A DNA stretch of 53,951 bases. It comes from an uncultured Bdellovibrionales bacterium (GTDB lineage Bacteria; Bdellovibrionota; Bdellovibrionia; Bdellovibrionales; Bdellovibrionaceae). Positions within the stretch are counted from its first letter, which is position 1. Each line of letters opens with the position of its first letter. The notes below the pieces were generated by a model. It saw nothing but the letters and a program-made list of their open reading frames with translations. It searched no databases and was not told where the DNA came from. Made by a program: the position numbers and the translations under genes. Location: positions 1 through 53,951 of the forward strand of contig CAIYID010000086.1 of the NCBI GenBank assembly GCA_903926205.1. The letters run 5' to 3'. Positions 1-8,059 of this stretch are shown piece after piece.

Positions 1-85
1 AAGCTGATTGTGTTGATCAGCTGAGAAGCTGATTGTGTTGATCAGCTGGGAAGCTGATTGGTTGATCAGCTGTTGATCAGCTGAG
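1..85. repeat. Palindromic tandem repeat, about 25 bp unit
   Basis: Two nearly identical 25-base units (1-25 and 26-50, differing at one base near the end) are followed by a shortened third unit (51-72) and a partial fourth (73-85). Each full unit is itself an inverted repeat: AGCTGAT, a seven-base spacer, then ATCAGCT. On the minus strand the array lies immediately after the sixA stop, so its hairpins could act as a 3' transcript stabiliser or terminator, although no clear T-tract is visible. The array is cut by the window edge. Confidence 0.85.
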
Positions 86-86
86 C

Positions 87-587
87 TCAAAACATTTTCG
101 GGTTAACCAAAAATTTCAGTTCTCCGCCACCGGCCCTGATCTCTTGAAGACTCTCAATTTCAATTCCGATCATTCCGTTTTTTTTCAAGTCGACGAAGCT
201 TTGCATCTGGGCGGCCAAGACCCAACTGGCAAAGACACTGAGCTGTGGTTCATGCCCCACCACCACCACCGTCGTCGCATGACCGGCATGAGCTTTCAGC
301 CACTGGGCGAAAGCCATCGGCGGAGCCGAAGGAATGAGCTCCATCACATCCATATTTTTTTTCGCACGCAAAGTGCGCTGAAAAATCATAGCCGTTTGTT
401 TGGCTCTTAAATAAGGCGAGGTGACCAGAAGATCCACTGGCCCTAACCAAAGCTTCAACTTTTGCGCCATGATGAACGACCGTTTTCTTCCCTTCAAAAC
501 CAAAGGACGAAGTGCATCGTCTTTTCGAAATTTTTGAAATTCCTCACGTTCCACAGCTTGACCGTGACGAATTAAAACCAATTTCAT
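87..587 (-). CDS. sixA: SixA-like phosphohistidine phosphatase
   Basis: This is a 166-residue member of the histidine phosphatase (phosphoglycerate mutase-like) superfamily. The catalytic RHG motif is at residues 7-9 (nucleophile H8), a conserved Arg follows SPYL at R61, and the second catalytic His is H112 in VGHEP. Length and motif spacing match short SixA phosphatases, which in E. coli remove phosphate from histidines of phosphotransfer proteins. The ATG overlaps the stop of ppk by four bases (ATGA), so the two are probably translationally coupled. The real substrate here is unknown. No membrane segment or signal peptide is present, so it is expected in the cytoplasm. Confidence 0.9.
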   Translation of the reverse strand: MKLVLIRHGQAVEREEFQKFRKDDALRPLVLKGRKRSFIMAQKLKLWLGPVDLLVTSPYLRAKQTAMIFQRTLRAKKNMDVMELIPSAPPMAFAQWLKAHAGHATTVVVVGHEPQLSVFASWVLAAQMQSFVDLKKNGMIGIEIESLQEIRAGGGELKFLVNPKMF

Positions 588-2803
588 GGCTTGTCCTCGT
601 AGTGCCCACTTTCCTCAATCACGACAGATTTTTGCCGAGCCAAATGCATCAATTGCTGATGAATTCCCATTTCACTTCCTCGACGTTGAACGTAATTCCC
701 ATTCGCGCCCATCTCCCAAGTTTGCCTTTGATCATTAAGATGAATCTGAATAAGTTCCCAAAGTTTTTCTTTTAATGAACGATCATACACCGGAGTCACG
801 CATTCGACGCGAGCATGAAGATTCCGATACATCCAATCGGCCGAACCAATATAAAATTCTCCATCAATCGGATTGATCGCCGCATTCCGAAAATAAAATA
901 AACGCGAATGTTCCAAAAATCTTCCAATGGTAGAGTAAACGCGCACTTTTTCACTTAAGCCCTTCACACCCGGACGCAAACAGCAAAAGCCACGCACCTG
1001 CAAATCCACATCCACGCCGGCTTGTGAAGCATTGTACAACGCCATCGCGATGTCATTCTCTTCCATGCTGTTCACTTTAGCAAAAATATGTGCGGGCTTT
1101 TTCTGTCGTGCATTTTCTGCCTCACGATCAATCATGTAACGAAACCGTTGGAACATATTCACAGGAGCAATCAATAAATGTTTGTAATCACTTTTCAGAC
1201 TTCGCCCCGTAAGATAATGAAAAAACTGCACCAATTCAGAGGTGATCTCCTCATGCGCGGTTAAAAGTCCCAAGTCAGTATAATGTCGACTTGTGGCGGT
1301 GTTGTAATTTCCCGTTCCAATGTGTGCATAACACTTAAGACCTTCGCTCTCTTGACGAACAACCAGAGCGGTCTTCGCATGAGTTTTCAAACCCACCACC
1401 CCATACACAACATGCACTCCCGCATTTTCGAGCTCTTGTGCCCAATAGATATTTCGTTCTTCATCAAAGCGGGCTTTCAGTTCTACCAAGCAAACCACTT
1501 GTTTGCCTTCCTCCGCCGCGCGAACCAAGGATTTAATGAAAGGACTATTGTCACCCGTGCGATAGAGAGTCATCTTGATTGCGACCACCTTCGGATCATC
1601 TGCGGCAAGACGAATAAATTTTTCCACGGTGGAGTTAAAACTCTCGTAAGGGTGATGGAGCAAACGATCCTTGTGCCGAATTGTGCTAAAAACTTGCTCC
1701 GCGTCGTCTTCGATAAAGCCCATCGGTGTTACGGGTGGCCATGGTTCATAGCGGAGCAAAGGAATATTCAAATCCGCAACCACATCTAAACCCCGATAAT
1801 CCAAATCCAATTCCTCGGGCAGTTCGTAGATATCTTCATCCTGAAGATCGAGCTCCTCCATCAAAAATTTTAAAATCCAGGGGTCTGGTTTGGGACCATG
1901 TTCCAAGCGAACCACTTCAGCAAAACGACGCATGCGTAATTCTTCCTCAATCATCGAGAGAAGATCTTCTGCATCCTCTTCATCACGAAAAATATCAGCA
2001 TTTCGAGTGATTCGGAAAGGCATGACTTCCAAAACTTGCATCGAAGGAAAAAGATCAAACAAATTTTCTTTGATCATCTCCACCAAACTAACGAAACGAT
2101 TTTCGTGTTTTTTTTCTGAATCTAAGCGCACCCACTGAGGTAAGACTTTAGGAATTTTAACCCGCGCAAAAAGCTTTTCTTCACGCTCCGGGTGCCGCAA
2201 AGTCACACCAAGGGAAGTCGAAAGGTTGGAGATGAAAGGAAAAGGATGGCCAGGGTCCACCGAGAGCGGTGTCAAAACTGGAAAAACATTCTTTAGATAA
2301 TATTTCTGAGCTTGTTCCTTTTCTTTTGCTGAAAGCTCGCTCCACTTCATCAGAAAAATGGATTTCTCTTTGAGAGCGGGCTTGAGCACCTGAGAAAATA
2401 CCCGTCCTTGTTCTTTCACCATTGGTAACACTTGTAAACGAATGTCCACCAATTGCTGTTGAGAGGTCTTGCCATCAGAAGATTTTGCAGAAATCCCAAA
2501 AGCCACTTGGCGCTTGAGTCCACCCACTCTTTTCATAAAAAATTCGTCAAGATTCGAATTTACAATCGACAAAAAGCGCAGGCGTTCCAGCAAAGGATTT
2601 CTTCCATCCTCCGCTTCATGCAACACCCGACGATTGAAATTCAACCAGCCGAGCTCCCGATTGGTGAATTCCGTTTCTGAGGATAAAGGATGCTCAATCA
2701 CTTTTGGTTTTTTTGAGCTTCGCTTTTTTGTCGTGGACGTCCGTGTGCGTGTCATTGTTCTCTCGTCTTCTTTTTTTTCATCAAGTTCATGGTTTTTCAT
2801 CAA
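584..2803 (-). CDS. ppk: Polyphosphate kinase 1
   Basis: PPK1 reversibly transfers the terminal phosphate of ATP to inorganic polyphosphate. The 739-residue protein has the expected order: an N domain starting near residue 48 (NRELGWLNFNRRVL, then NSNLDEFFMKRV), a head domain, and two phospholipase D-like C domains. The autophosphorylated His is H475 in GLKTHAK, and a second conserved His lies in FLEHSRLFYF. The first about 40 residues are Lys/Thr/Ser-rich and probably disordered. It is the first gene of a ppk-sixA pair with a four-base overlap. Length is slightly above the usual 690-720 because of the N-terminal tail. Several early Met codons make the exact start uncertain. Confidence 0.96.
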   Translation of the reverse strand: MMKNHELDEKKEDERTMTRTRTSTTKKRSSKKPKVIEHPLSSETEFTNRELGWLNFNRRVLHEAEDGRNPLLERLRFLSIVNSNLDEFFMKRVGGLKRQVAFGISAKSSDGKTSQQQLVDIRLQVLPMVKEQGRVFSQVLKPALKEKSIFLMKWSELSAKEKEQAQKYYLKNVFPVLTPLSVDPGHPFPFISNLSTSLGVTLRHPEREEKLFARVKIPKVLPQWVRLDSEKKHENRFVSLVEMIKENLFDLFPSMQVLEVMPFRITRNADIFRDEEDAEDLLSMIEEELRMRRFAEVVRLEHGPKPDPWILKFLMEELDLQDEDIYELPEELDLDYRGLDVVADLNIPLLRYEPWPPVTPMGFIEDDAEQVFSTIRHKDRLLHHPYESFNSTVEKFIRLAADDPKVVAIKMTLYRTGDNSPFIKSLVRAAEEGKQVVCLVELKARFDEERNIYWAQELENAGVHVVYGVVGLKTHAKTALVVRQESEGLKCYAHIGTGNYNTATSRHYTDLGLLTAHEEITSELVQFFHYLTGRSLKSDYKHLLIAPVNMFQRFRYMIDREAENARQKKPAHIFAKVNSMEENDIAMALYNASQAGVDVDLQVRGFCCLRPGVKGLSEKVRVYSTIGRFLEHSRLFYFRNAAINPIDGEFYIGSADWMYRNLHARVECVTPVYDRSLKEKLWELIQIHLNDQRQTWEMGANGNYVQRRGSEMGIHQQLMHLARQKSVVIEESGHYEDKP

Positions 2804-2915
2804 GCTCTTGGCGTTGCCTCATTCTAAGACAGGTCGCTGAGTTTGTCTAAATTTGGATATTTCTTATTTTGTTAGGACTTGAGTTTAACTCGACCTTCGC
2901 CGAAGAGTCACCTGT

Positions 2916-3428
2916 ATGACAAGCTCTCTTGCAAAGTATCATGCGCGCTCACCAAGATATATCCTTCAGCCCCAGGATAACACGCTCATACGTGTGGCTG
3001 GTCCCCAAAATATACCTTGGGAGGAATGCACCGAAATAAAAAACATTTCGTTGACGGGTCTAGTTTTTACAGCACCTTCTGACCTCTGCCCGAGCATTGG
3101 TGAATTTATTAAAATTGAGTATGCGGTGCCCGGCTCGCAGAAAATGGCAGCGCACGCCCTCGTGATTCGACTGGAGGAACGTTCTCCCAGCAGCACTTTG
3201 GTGGGCGTTAAATTTTTCCGGATGGATTTAGCTCAGCGAGTGATTCTGGCACAAGGCTTGGCTCTGCGCTTGCGCGAGCAGCAAGCCAAACGCATGGAAG
3301 AACGACGTAAAAAATTAGGCAGAGCTGGCCGTTATTTACCTCTGATTTTTTTACTTTTTTGGAGTGTCTTATTTTATTTTTCTAGTTCTTGGCAGTGGCT
3401 ACAGTACTTAAGCAATTCCTCTAAATAA
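2916..3428 (+). CDS. PilZ-like protein with C-terminal membrane anchor
   Basis: This 170-residue protein has a PilZ-like core: an Arg-containing stretch (RSPRYILQP, residues 11-19) is followed by the second PilZ motif NISLTG at 43-48. PilZ domains commonly bind cyclic di-GMP. The first motif is imperfect (no canonical RxxxR), so ligand binding is uncertain. Residues 112-137 form a basic amphipathic helix, and 140-157 are a hydrophobic segment, suggesting a tail-anchored inner-membrane protein with the PilZ domain in the cytoplasm. It converges with another PilZ gene and their 3' ends overlap by 21 bases. No output domain is visible. Confidence 0.75.
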   Translation: MTSSLAKYHARSPRYILQPQDNTLIRVAGPQNIPWEECTEIKNISLTGLVFTAPSDLCPSIGEFIKIEYAVPGSQKMAAHALVIRLEERSPSSTLVGVKFFRMDLAQRVILAQGLALRLREQQAKRMEERRKKLGRAGRYLPLIFLLFWSVLFYFSSSWQWLQYLSNSSK

Positions 3429-3707
3429 CATTTTTTCTACCAATTGGTCTGAAGTTAAAAATTGCAAACCACTGCGATTTCGATCAGTCCATACAACCTG
3501 AGCGTTCACCCGATGCTCTTTTTTGAGTGCTTTCAAATTGACTCTCATTCGTACCAAATCTCCGATATGAAGCTGAAATTCATCGTGCTCCCATTGAATG
3601 CAAGCGCCAGTCTGGGATAAATCTTTAATGCGAGCAATAATGCCGCCTCCGCGTCCAAAAATTTCCACTTCGGCTCGTTCTTTTGTTGGGTATCTCTCAG
3701 CTGACAT
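3408..3707 (-). CDS. Small PilZ domain protein
   Basis: This is a single-domain PilZ protein of 99 residues from the preferred start. Basic residues in RYPTKER near the N-terminus and DLSQTG downstream match the two PilZ signature regions that contact cyclic di-GMP. The ATG at 3707 is preceded by GGAGAG at good spacing, so it is favoured over an ATG at 3755 that would add a His/Asn-rich tail. No enzymatic or membrane segment is present, so it may act as a free adaptor. It converges with, and overlaps, the membrane-anchored PilZ gene at 2916-3428. Confidence 0.8.
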   Translation of the reverse strand: MSAERYPTKERAEVEIFGRGGGIIARIKDLSQTGACIQWEHDEFQLHIGDLVRMRVNLKALKKEHRVNAQVVWTDRNRSGLQFLTSDQLVEKMLFRGIA

Positions 3708-3829
3708 GAGGAACTCTCCATGAGTGTGGTTGTTGCTGTGATTCTCCTTCGACAATCACGAATCAAAACTTAAGGCCAGTTTGCCTCGGCTCACTCGATC
3801 TAAGCTCTCGACCAAAATCGAGTTTAAAT

Positions 3830-4450
3830 TCATACCCCCAAGCGCTGAAGAAAGTCCTCCCTAGAGATATATTTACCACCCATAGATTCTGTGACTGGTG
3901 TGACCATTTGAATGTCCATCCAGCTTCGGCCTTGCGCTTGTAGATGTTCCACCATTTTCCAAAATGACATTTTTGAAGCATTCGAACGTTCAAAAAACAT
4001 GCTCTCGCCAGAAAAAACTCCGTTCATATCAACGCCGTAAATTCCACCGATCAGCTTTTGTTCCTCCCAGCATTCCATCGACAAAATGTGACCTCTTTGA
4101 AAAAAAACTTGATAAGCATCTTCAATCTCTTGAGTGATCCAGGTGCCACTCTGCCCCGGTCGCTCCTGGCGACGACAGCGTTTGATCACTTCGGGAAAGG
4201 CCTGATTCAAGGTGAAGGTCCATTGAGAGTGGCTCTTTGCCCATTTTTTTAAACTTGCTGGCACATGAAAATCTTTAAAATCCAAAACCCCCCGCGGATC
4301 TGGCGAAAACCAAAGCATCGGGTATCCTTCTTGAGGCCAGGGAAAAATTCCGTGAGAGTAGGCCTCCGTGAGAGAGGCCGGAGTCAAGGCCCCTCCGACG
4401 GCAAGAAGGCCTTCTTCTGTACTATTACGGGGATCTGGAAAAATACTCAT
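3830..4450 (-). CDS. aat: Leucyl/phenylalanyl-tRNA-protein transferase
   Basis: Aat transfers Leu or Phe from aminoacyl-tRNA to the N-terminus of proteins starting with Arg or Lys, creating N-degrons for ClpS/ClpAP. Diagnostic segments are GLLAVGG with HGIFPWP near the N-terminus, LWFSPDPRGVL, GTWIT, GGIYGV, and FSGESMFFERSNASK. The ATG at 4450 starts MSIFPDP, matching the start of the family fold; the frame extends upstream only to a TTG at 4477. At about 206 residues it is slightly shorter than the E. coli enzyme (about 234) and lacks some N-terminal residues. It appears to be a single-gene transcription unit. Confidence 0.95.
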   Translation of the reverse strand: MSIFPDPRNSTEEGLLAVGGALTPASLTEAYSHGIFPWPQEGYPMLWFSPDPRGVLDFKDFHVPASLKKWAKSHSQWTFTLNQAFPEVIKRCRRQERPGQSGTWITQEIEDAYQVFFQRGHILSMECWEEQKLIGGIYGVDMNGVFSGESMFFERSNASKMSFWKMVEHLQAQGRSWMDIQMVTPVTESMGGKYISREDFLQRLGV

Positions 4451-4535
4451 TGTTTTTACTCTATCATAGTGAGCCAATCTTTGGCGAGTCTTGCCTTTTT
4501 GATTTTGGCTCGTTATGAATCTTGATCTGAGAAAC

Positions 4536-4542
4536 GGGGAGG
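4536..4542 (+). promoter_or_regulatory. Ribosome binding site of menB
   Basis: GGGGAGG lies five bases before the ATG at 4548. This decides in favour of that start over the in-frame ATG at 4515, which has no Shine-Dalgarno sequence and would add 11 residues. Confidence 0.8.
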
Positions 4543-4547
4543 TTTCG

Positions 4548-5573
4548 ATGAATCAACAATCATCTAATTCTGATTTGAATTTGAAAACTGATTTAAATTT
4601 TGACAAAAAAGTTTCAGATATTTTTAGTCCAGATTTGTGGATGAACATACCCGAGTTTCAATTCACCGACATCACTTACCACCGCTCTCGCCATCAAGGC
4701 ACCGTTCGCATTGCCATCAATCGCCCTGAAATTCGAAATGCTTTTCGTCCTCACACAGTGGATGAACTTTATTTAGCGCTGGATCACGCCAGGCAATCGG
4801 CTGATGTCGGAGTGGTTCTTCTCACCGGAAACGGTCCCTCACCGAAAGACGGCGGCTGGGCTTTTTGCTCTGGAGGCGATCAGCGCATCCGCGGCAAAGA
4901 CGGTTACAAGTATGAGACCTCCGAATCCACCACAAATAACGACAGCGGGGAAAAAAGTTTGGATAAGACTTCGGCTTCAACCTCGGCTTCGACTCAAAAG
5001 AAAATTGATGAAGCCAAATTGGGTCGTTTGCATATTTTAGAAGTGCAAAGATTGATTCGTTTTATGCCTAAAGTGGTGGTCGCCGTAGTTCCTGGTTGGG
5101 CTGTGGGCGGAGGACACTCCCTGCACGTCGTGTGTGATTTGACTATCGCCTCCAAAGAACACGCCATTTTCAAACAGACTGATCCTGATGTCGCCAGTTT
5201 TGATTCCGGCTATGGCTCGGCTTATCTTGCGCGACAAGTGGGACAAAAAAGAGCTCGCGAAATCTTTTTCTTGGGTCGAAATTATTCAGCTGAAGAAGCT
5301 TTTCAAATGGGTATGGTCAATGCGGTTGTACCTCACAAAGATTTAGAAAAAGTGGCGCTGGAGTGGGCCAAAGAAATGAACAGCAAATCCCCGACCGCCA
5401 TGCGCATGTTGAAATTTGGATTTAATTTGATTGATGATGGCCTGGTCGGTCAGCAAATTTTCGCAGGCGAAGCCACCCGTTTGGCTTATGGCACTGAAGA
5501 GGCCACCGAAGGCAGAGACTCTTTTGTCGAAAAACGACCTAAGGACTTCAGCCGTTTTCCTTGGCAGTATTAG
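4548..5573 (+). CDS. menB: 1,4-dihydroxy-2-naphthoyl-CoA synthase (MenB)
   Basis: MenB is a crotonase-fold enzyme that closes the naphthoate ring of o-succinylbenzoyl-CoA in menaquinone synthesis. The signatures are FCSGGDQRIRG followed by GKDGYKY, the oxyanion-hole loop VGGGHSLHVVCDLTIAS, the segment DVASFDSGYGSAYLAR, and a C-terminal EGRDSFVEKRP. Between the substrate loop and LHILEVQRLIRFMP there is a low-complexity Ser/Thr/Ala-rich insertion of about 35 residues not needed by the fold, and a Ser/Asn-rich N-terminal tail of about 25 residues. The core resembles actinobacterial MenB more than the E. coli form, as judged from memory. No other men gene is adjacent. Confidence 0.93.
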   Translation: MNQQSSNSDLNLKTDLNFDKKVSDIFSPDLWMNIPEFQFTDITYHRSRHQGTVRIAINRPEIRNAFRPHTVDELYLALDHARQSADVGVVLLTGNGPSPKDGGWAFCSGGDQRIRGKDGYKYETSESTTNNDSGEKSLDKTSASTSASTQKKIDEAKLGRLHILEVQRLIRFMPKVVVAVVPGWAVGGGHSLHVVCDLTIASKEHAIFKQTDPDVASFDSGYGSAYLARQVGQKRAREIFFLGRNYSAEEAFQMGMVNAVVPHKDLEKVALEWAKEMNSKSPTAMRMLKFGFNLIDDGLVGQQIFAGEATRLAYGTEEATEGRDSFVEKRPKDFSRFPWQY

Positions 5574-5615
5574 GTCGTTAGAAAGCTAATTAATCAGAGT
5601 GGAGTGAACAACTTT

Positions 5616-6128
5616 TCACTCAATATGACGTGGGCGATTGCCGGGATCACGACCCTTGTTATCACGATCATCTCGATGGTCATCACCTTTTTTCTTATCA
5701 TCGGCATGACCATCATCACGAGAATCACGACCATCGTGCTTATCGCCATCACGAATATCATCATGTTTATCTCTCGTACGTCCGTCATCGCGAGACTCAC
5801 GTCCATCTTGCTTCTCACCATCACGATCATCAATACGACCCTGCCAATTTGAATTGTGACTGTTCTTACAAGCTGACTGATGATAATTATAACGCTCTTG
5901 TGGAGAGCAATTCAAAACCCGTCCATCACGAAGCTGAGCACACAAATCATCTAGATTTTGATAATTCTGACTTTTCACACAAGCTGGAGCTTGGGCCAAA
6001 TAAGCAGGGTAGGAAGTCGGCGTCGCCACAGGTTTTGAACTTAACCCACTGTCATTGCAAGCGCTCACTAAGAGTCCCGTTGCCATCAAGGCTATCATCG
6101 AGACAAAAATTGTTTTTAAAGATTTCAT
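5616..6128 (-). CDS. Lipoprotein with Asp/Arg/Lys/His-rich tail
   Basis: This 170-residue protein has a lipoprotein signal: a charged start, a hydrophobic stretch and the lipobox LVSAC, with the lipidated Cys at residue 24. A short globular part (about 45-95) carries three further Cys. From about residue 97 to the end the chain is almost only Asp, Arg, Lys, Gly and His in imperfect repeats (units such as DGRESRDD, DKHDD, DGRDSRDD). This is expected to be disordered, polyampholytic and possibly metal-binding. No family is recognised. The repeats give a long open frame on the opposite strand as well, but only this strand has a signal peptide. Confidence 0.75.
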   Translation of the reverse strand: MKSLKTIFVSMIALMATGLLVSACNDSGLSSKPVATPTSYPAYLAQAPACVKSQNYQNLDDLCAQLRDGRVLNCSPQERYNYHQSACKNSHNSNWQGRIDDRDGEKQDGRESRDDGRTRDKHDDIRDGDKHDGRDSRDDGHADDKKKGDDHRDDRDNKGRDPGNRPRHIE

Positions 6129-6153
6129 CGTGCTCTCCTCGCTTTGACTTTTT

Positions 6154-6230
6154 ACTCTGACTTATGACTCTGACTTATTACCTTATTACTGACTTATTAC
6201 TGACCTATTTTTTAGGTCTTTTAGGTCTTT
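6154..6230. repeat. Short direct repeats upstream of the lipoprotein gene
   Basis: The 255-base gap 6129-6383 lies between the lipoprotein start and the recQ stop and holds no convincing gene. It contains imperfect direct repeats: ACTCTGACTTAT twice (6154-6165, 6167-6178), TTATTACTGAC twice (about 6184-6203), and TTAGGTCTTT twice (about 6212-6231). The promoter of the minus-strand lipoprotein gene should lie here. The repeats could be slippage products or regulator sites. Confidence 0.6.
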
Positions 6231-6383
6231 TACAGTTTTTTAAAAAACCCTGAATTCTAACTCTGCGCACTTAGGCTTAGCCGGTGCCTTTCATTCGTAT
6301 AGTCGAAGAGGTCGTAGAATTCAAAACGGAAGTTTGAACAGAGGTCAAAACTTGAATTTTATTCAGTCTTTTCACGTTAATTC

Positions 6384-7955
6384 TTACAAATTTGGTGACG
6401 TTTTTTGGCAAAGGTCGCAAATGCCACAGGTTTTTTGGAACTGCCCAAAATACTCAAGAACAAAGGCCATGCGGCATTTTGGAGCGTCCACACTTGAATC
6501 TAAAGAGGCAAATCTCACCATCTCCAATAACTTTTCGTTCTGAGTTTTGATTCTTTGTTTCACTTGAGCGTCCGTGATCATGTCATCAGTAGGTTCCACT
6601 CCCAAGGAGTAAGGAAAACGCGAATTCTGAGTGCCTGGGCCTCTTTTTTCAATAAGACACCCCCATCGTTCCAACAAATTCACCGCTGTTTCCACACGAT
6701 AATCGCGTTTATTATAGAAATTCATTTGCTCTGAAAGATATTCCGTTCCTTGTTGCTCCACCTGCAAGGGATTGCCCTTGATCAATTGATAAACTTTGCG
6801 AATAAAAGAAGGATCGGGATTCGCCCATTTGATAAATTCCATTTGAATACTGACATCATCATGATCGAAAAAAAGATGACACTGCGAACTTTTTCCGTCG
6901 CGCCCGGCTCGCCCAACTTCTTGAAAATAACTTTCCACCGAATTTGGAATTTCGGCGTGCACCAATAGCCGCACATCCGCTTTATCCACTCCTAAGCCAA
7001 AAGCGGGAGTCGCTAACATCAAAGGACCTGAATCCGTTTTGTCCTGCAAAAATTCTTTTTGATTCCGATGTCGAACCTCGGTCGGAAGATTTCCATGATA
7101 AACATAATGAGGAACCGACAAACGCGAAAGCTCTTGACTCACTTTTTGCAGAGTCTGAATTAAGCTAAAATAAAAAATCGCCGAGCCCGGCACCTGATGG
7201 CGAAGTGCTGCCATGCCACGGATTTTTTCGTCGATGCCATAAACTTCATGAACATAAAGGGCCAGATTGGGGCGCTCAATGCCTCCCGCAAAAACGACGG
7301 CGTCCTCCATTTGCAATTGCTTCAAAATATCCTTTTGCACTGCAGGGGTCGCCGTCGCGGTGAGGGCCATCACCGGCGGAGAACCAATGAGGCTTCGAAA
7401 CTCCCCCAAACGAGAATAATCTGGGCGAAAATCATGCCCCCATTGCGAAATGCAATGGGCCTCGTCGATGGCCAATAACTGAATCTTCGTTTTTTTCTGA
7501 TACTCATTCAGAGCCGAAACAAATTCTGGATTTTTAAAACGCTCCGGCGTGACATAGAGAAGTTGCCAGTGCCCAGCCTCAAGCTTTCGCATTCGCTCTT
7601 CACGATCCTGTTTACTCATCGCTGAATTGATCGCTGCCGCTCGAATCCCTAGACTTCGCGCCCGTGTGACCTGATCTTGCATCAGGGCAATCAGCGGCGA
7701 AATCACCAGCACCAAACCTTCGCCTGCGACGGCGGGCATTTGATAACAAAGACTTTTTCCGGTTCCGGTGGGCATCAAAACCAAGGAATTATCCCCCGAC
7801 ATCGCCAAGGAAATGATCTTTTCCTGCTCTCCCCGGAATTCCTCGTGTTTGAAAACAGATTTCAGCAAAGAAATCACTCGCGCAGCCGAACTTTCTTTAT
7901 TACTTTCTTTATTGCTTTCTTCGTCAGTATCTTTTCTGTTACGGCATTGCGTCAT
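6384..7955 (-). CDS. recQ: RecQ-family ATP-dependent DNA helicase
   Basis: RecQ unwinds DNA 3' to 5' in recombination and fork repair. Motifs appear in order: motif 0 (FRGEQEKII, about 40), Walker A (MPTGTGKSLCYQ), motif II DEAH (LAIDEAHCISQWGHDFRPDY), motif III (ALTATAT), motif VI (VGRAGRDG), and the RecQ zinc-binding Cys cluster at the extreme C-terminus (CRMAF...CGICDLC). At 523 residues it ends just after the zinc-binding domain, so the winged-helix and HRDC domains of E. coli RecQ (about 610) are truncated or absent. The N-terminal tail has a short ESNK repeat encoded by a tandem DNA repeat. It is divergent from fusA, with about 100 bases between them. Confidence 0.95.
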   Translation of the reverse strand: MTQCRNRKDTDEESNKESNKESSAARVISLLKSVFKHEEFRGEQEKIISLAMSGDNSLVLMPTGTGKSLCYQMPAVAGEGLVLVISPLIALMQDQVTRARSLGIRAAAINSAMSKQDREERMRKLEAGHWQLLYVTPERFKNPEFVSALNEYQKKTKIQLLAIDEAHCISQWGHDFRPDYSRLGEFRSLIGSPPVMALTATATPAVQKDILKQLQMEDAVVFAGGIERPNLALYVHEVYGIDEKIRGMAALRHQVPGSAIFYFSLIQTLQKVSQELSRLSVPHYVYHGNLPTEVRHRNQKEFLQDKTDSGPLMLATPAFGLGVDKADVRLLVHAEIPNSVESYFQEVGRAGRDGKSSQCHLFFDHDDVSIQMEFIKWANPDPSFIRKVYQLIKGNPLQVEQQGTEYLSEQMNFYNKRDYRVETAVNLLERWGCLIEKRGPGTQNSRFPYSLGVEPTDDMITDAQVKQRIKTQNEKLLEMVRFASLDSSVDAPKCRMAFVLEYFGQFQKTCGICDLCQKTSPNL

Positions 7956-8059
7956 AAGTTAATTCCTCAACTACCCAATCTTTGCGTTCGTCGTTTTTTA
8001 GTGATAACTCGATAGCTTCGTTTTAACCAGTAAATTGCAGAGTAATTTTAGGAGTAAGC

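Noticed and set aside
1-85. Possible CRISPR array.
   Set aside because: The units are directly adjacent with no unique spacers of regular length, and each unit is internally palindromic.
5604-6160. Long plus-strand frames rich in His/Asp or Ile/Thr opposite the lipoprotein gene.
   Set aside because: They are shadows of the charged repeat DNA; only the minus-strand frame has a signal peptide and lipobox.
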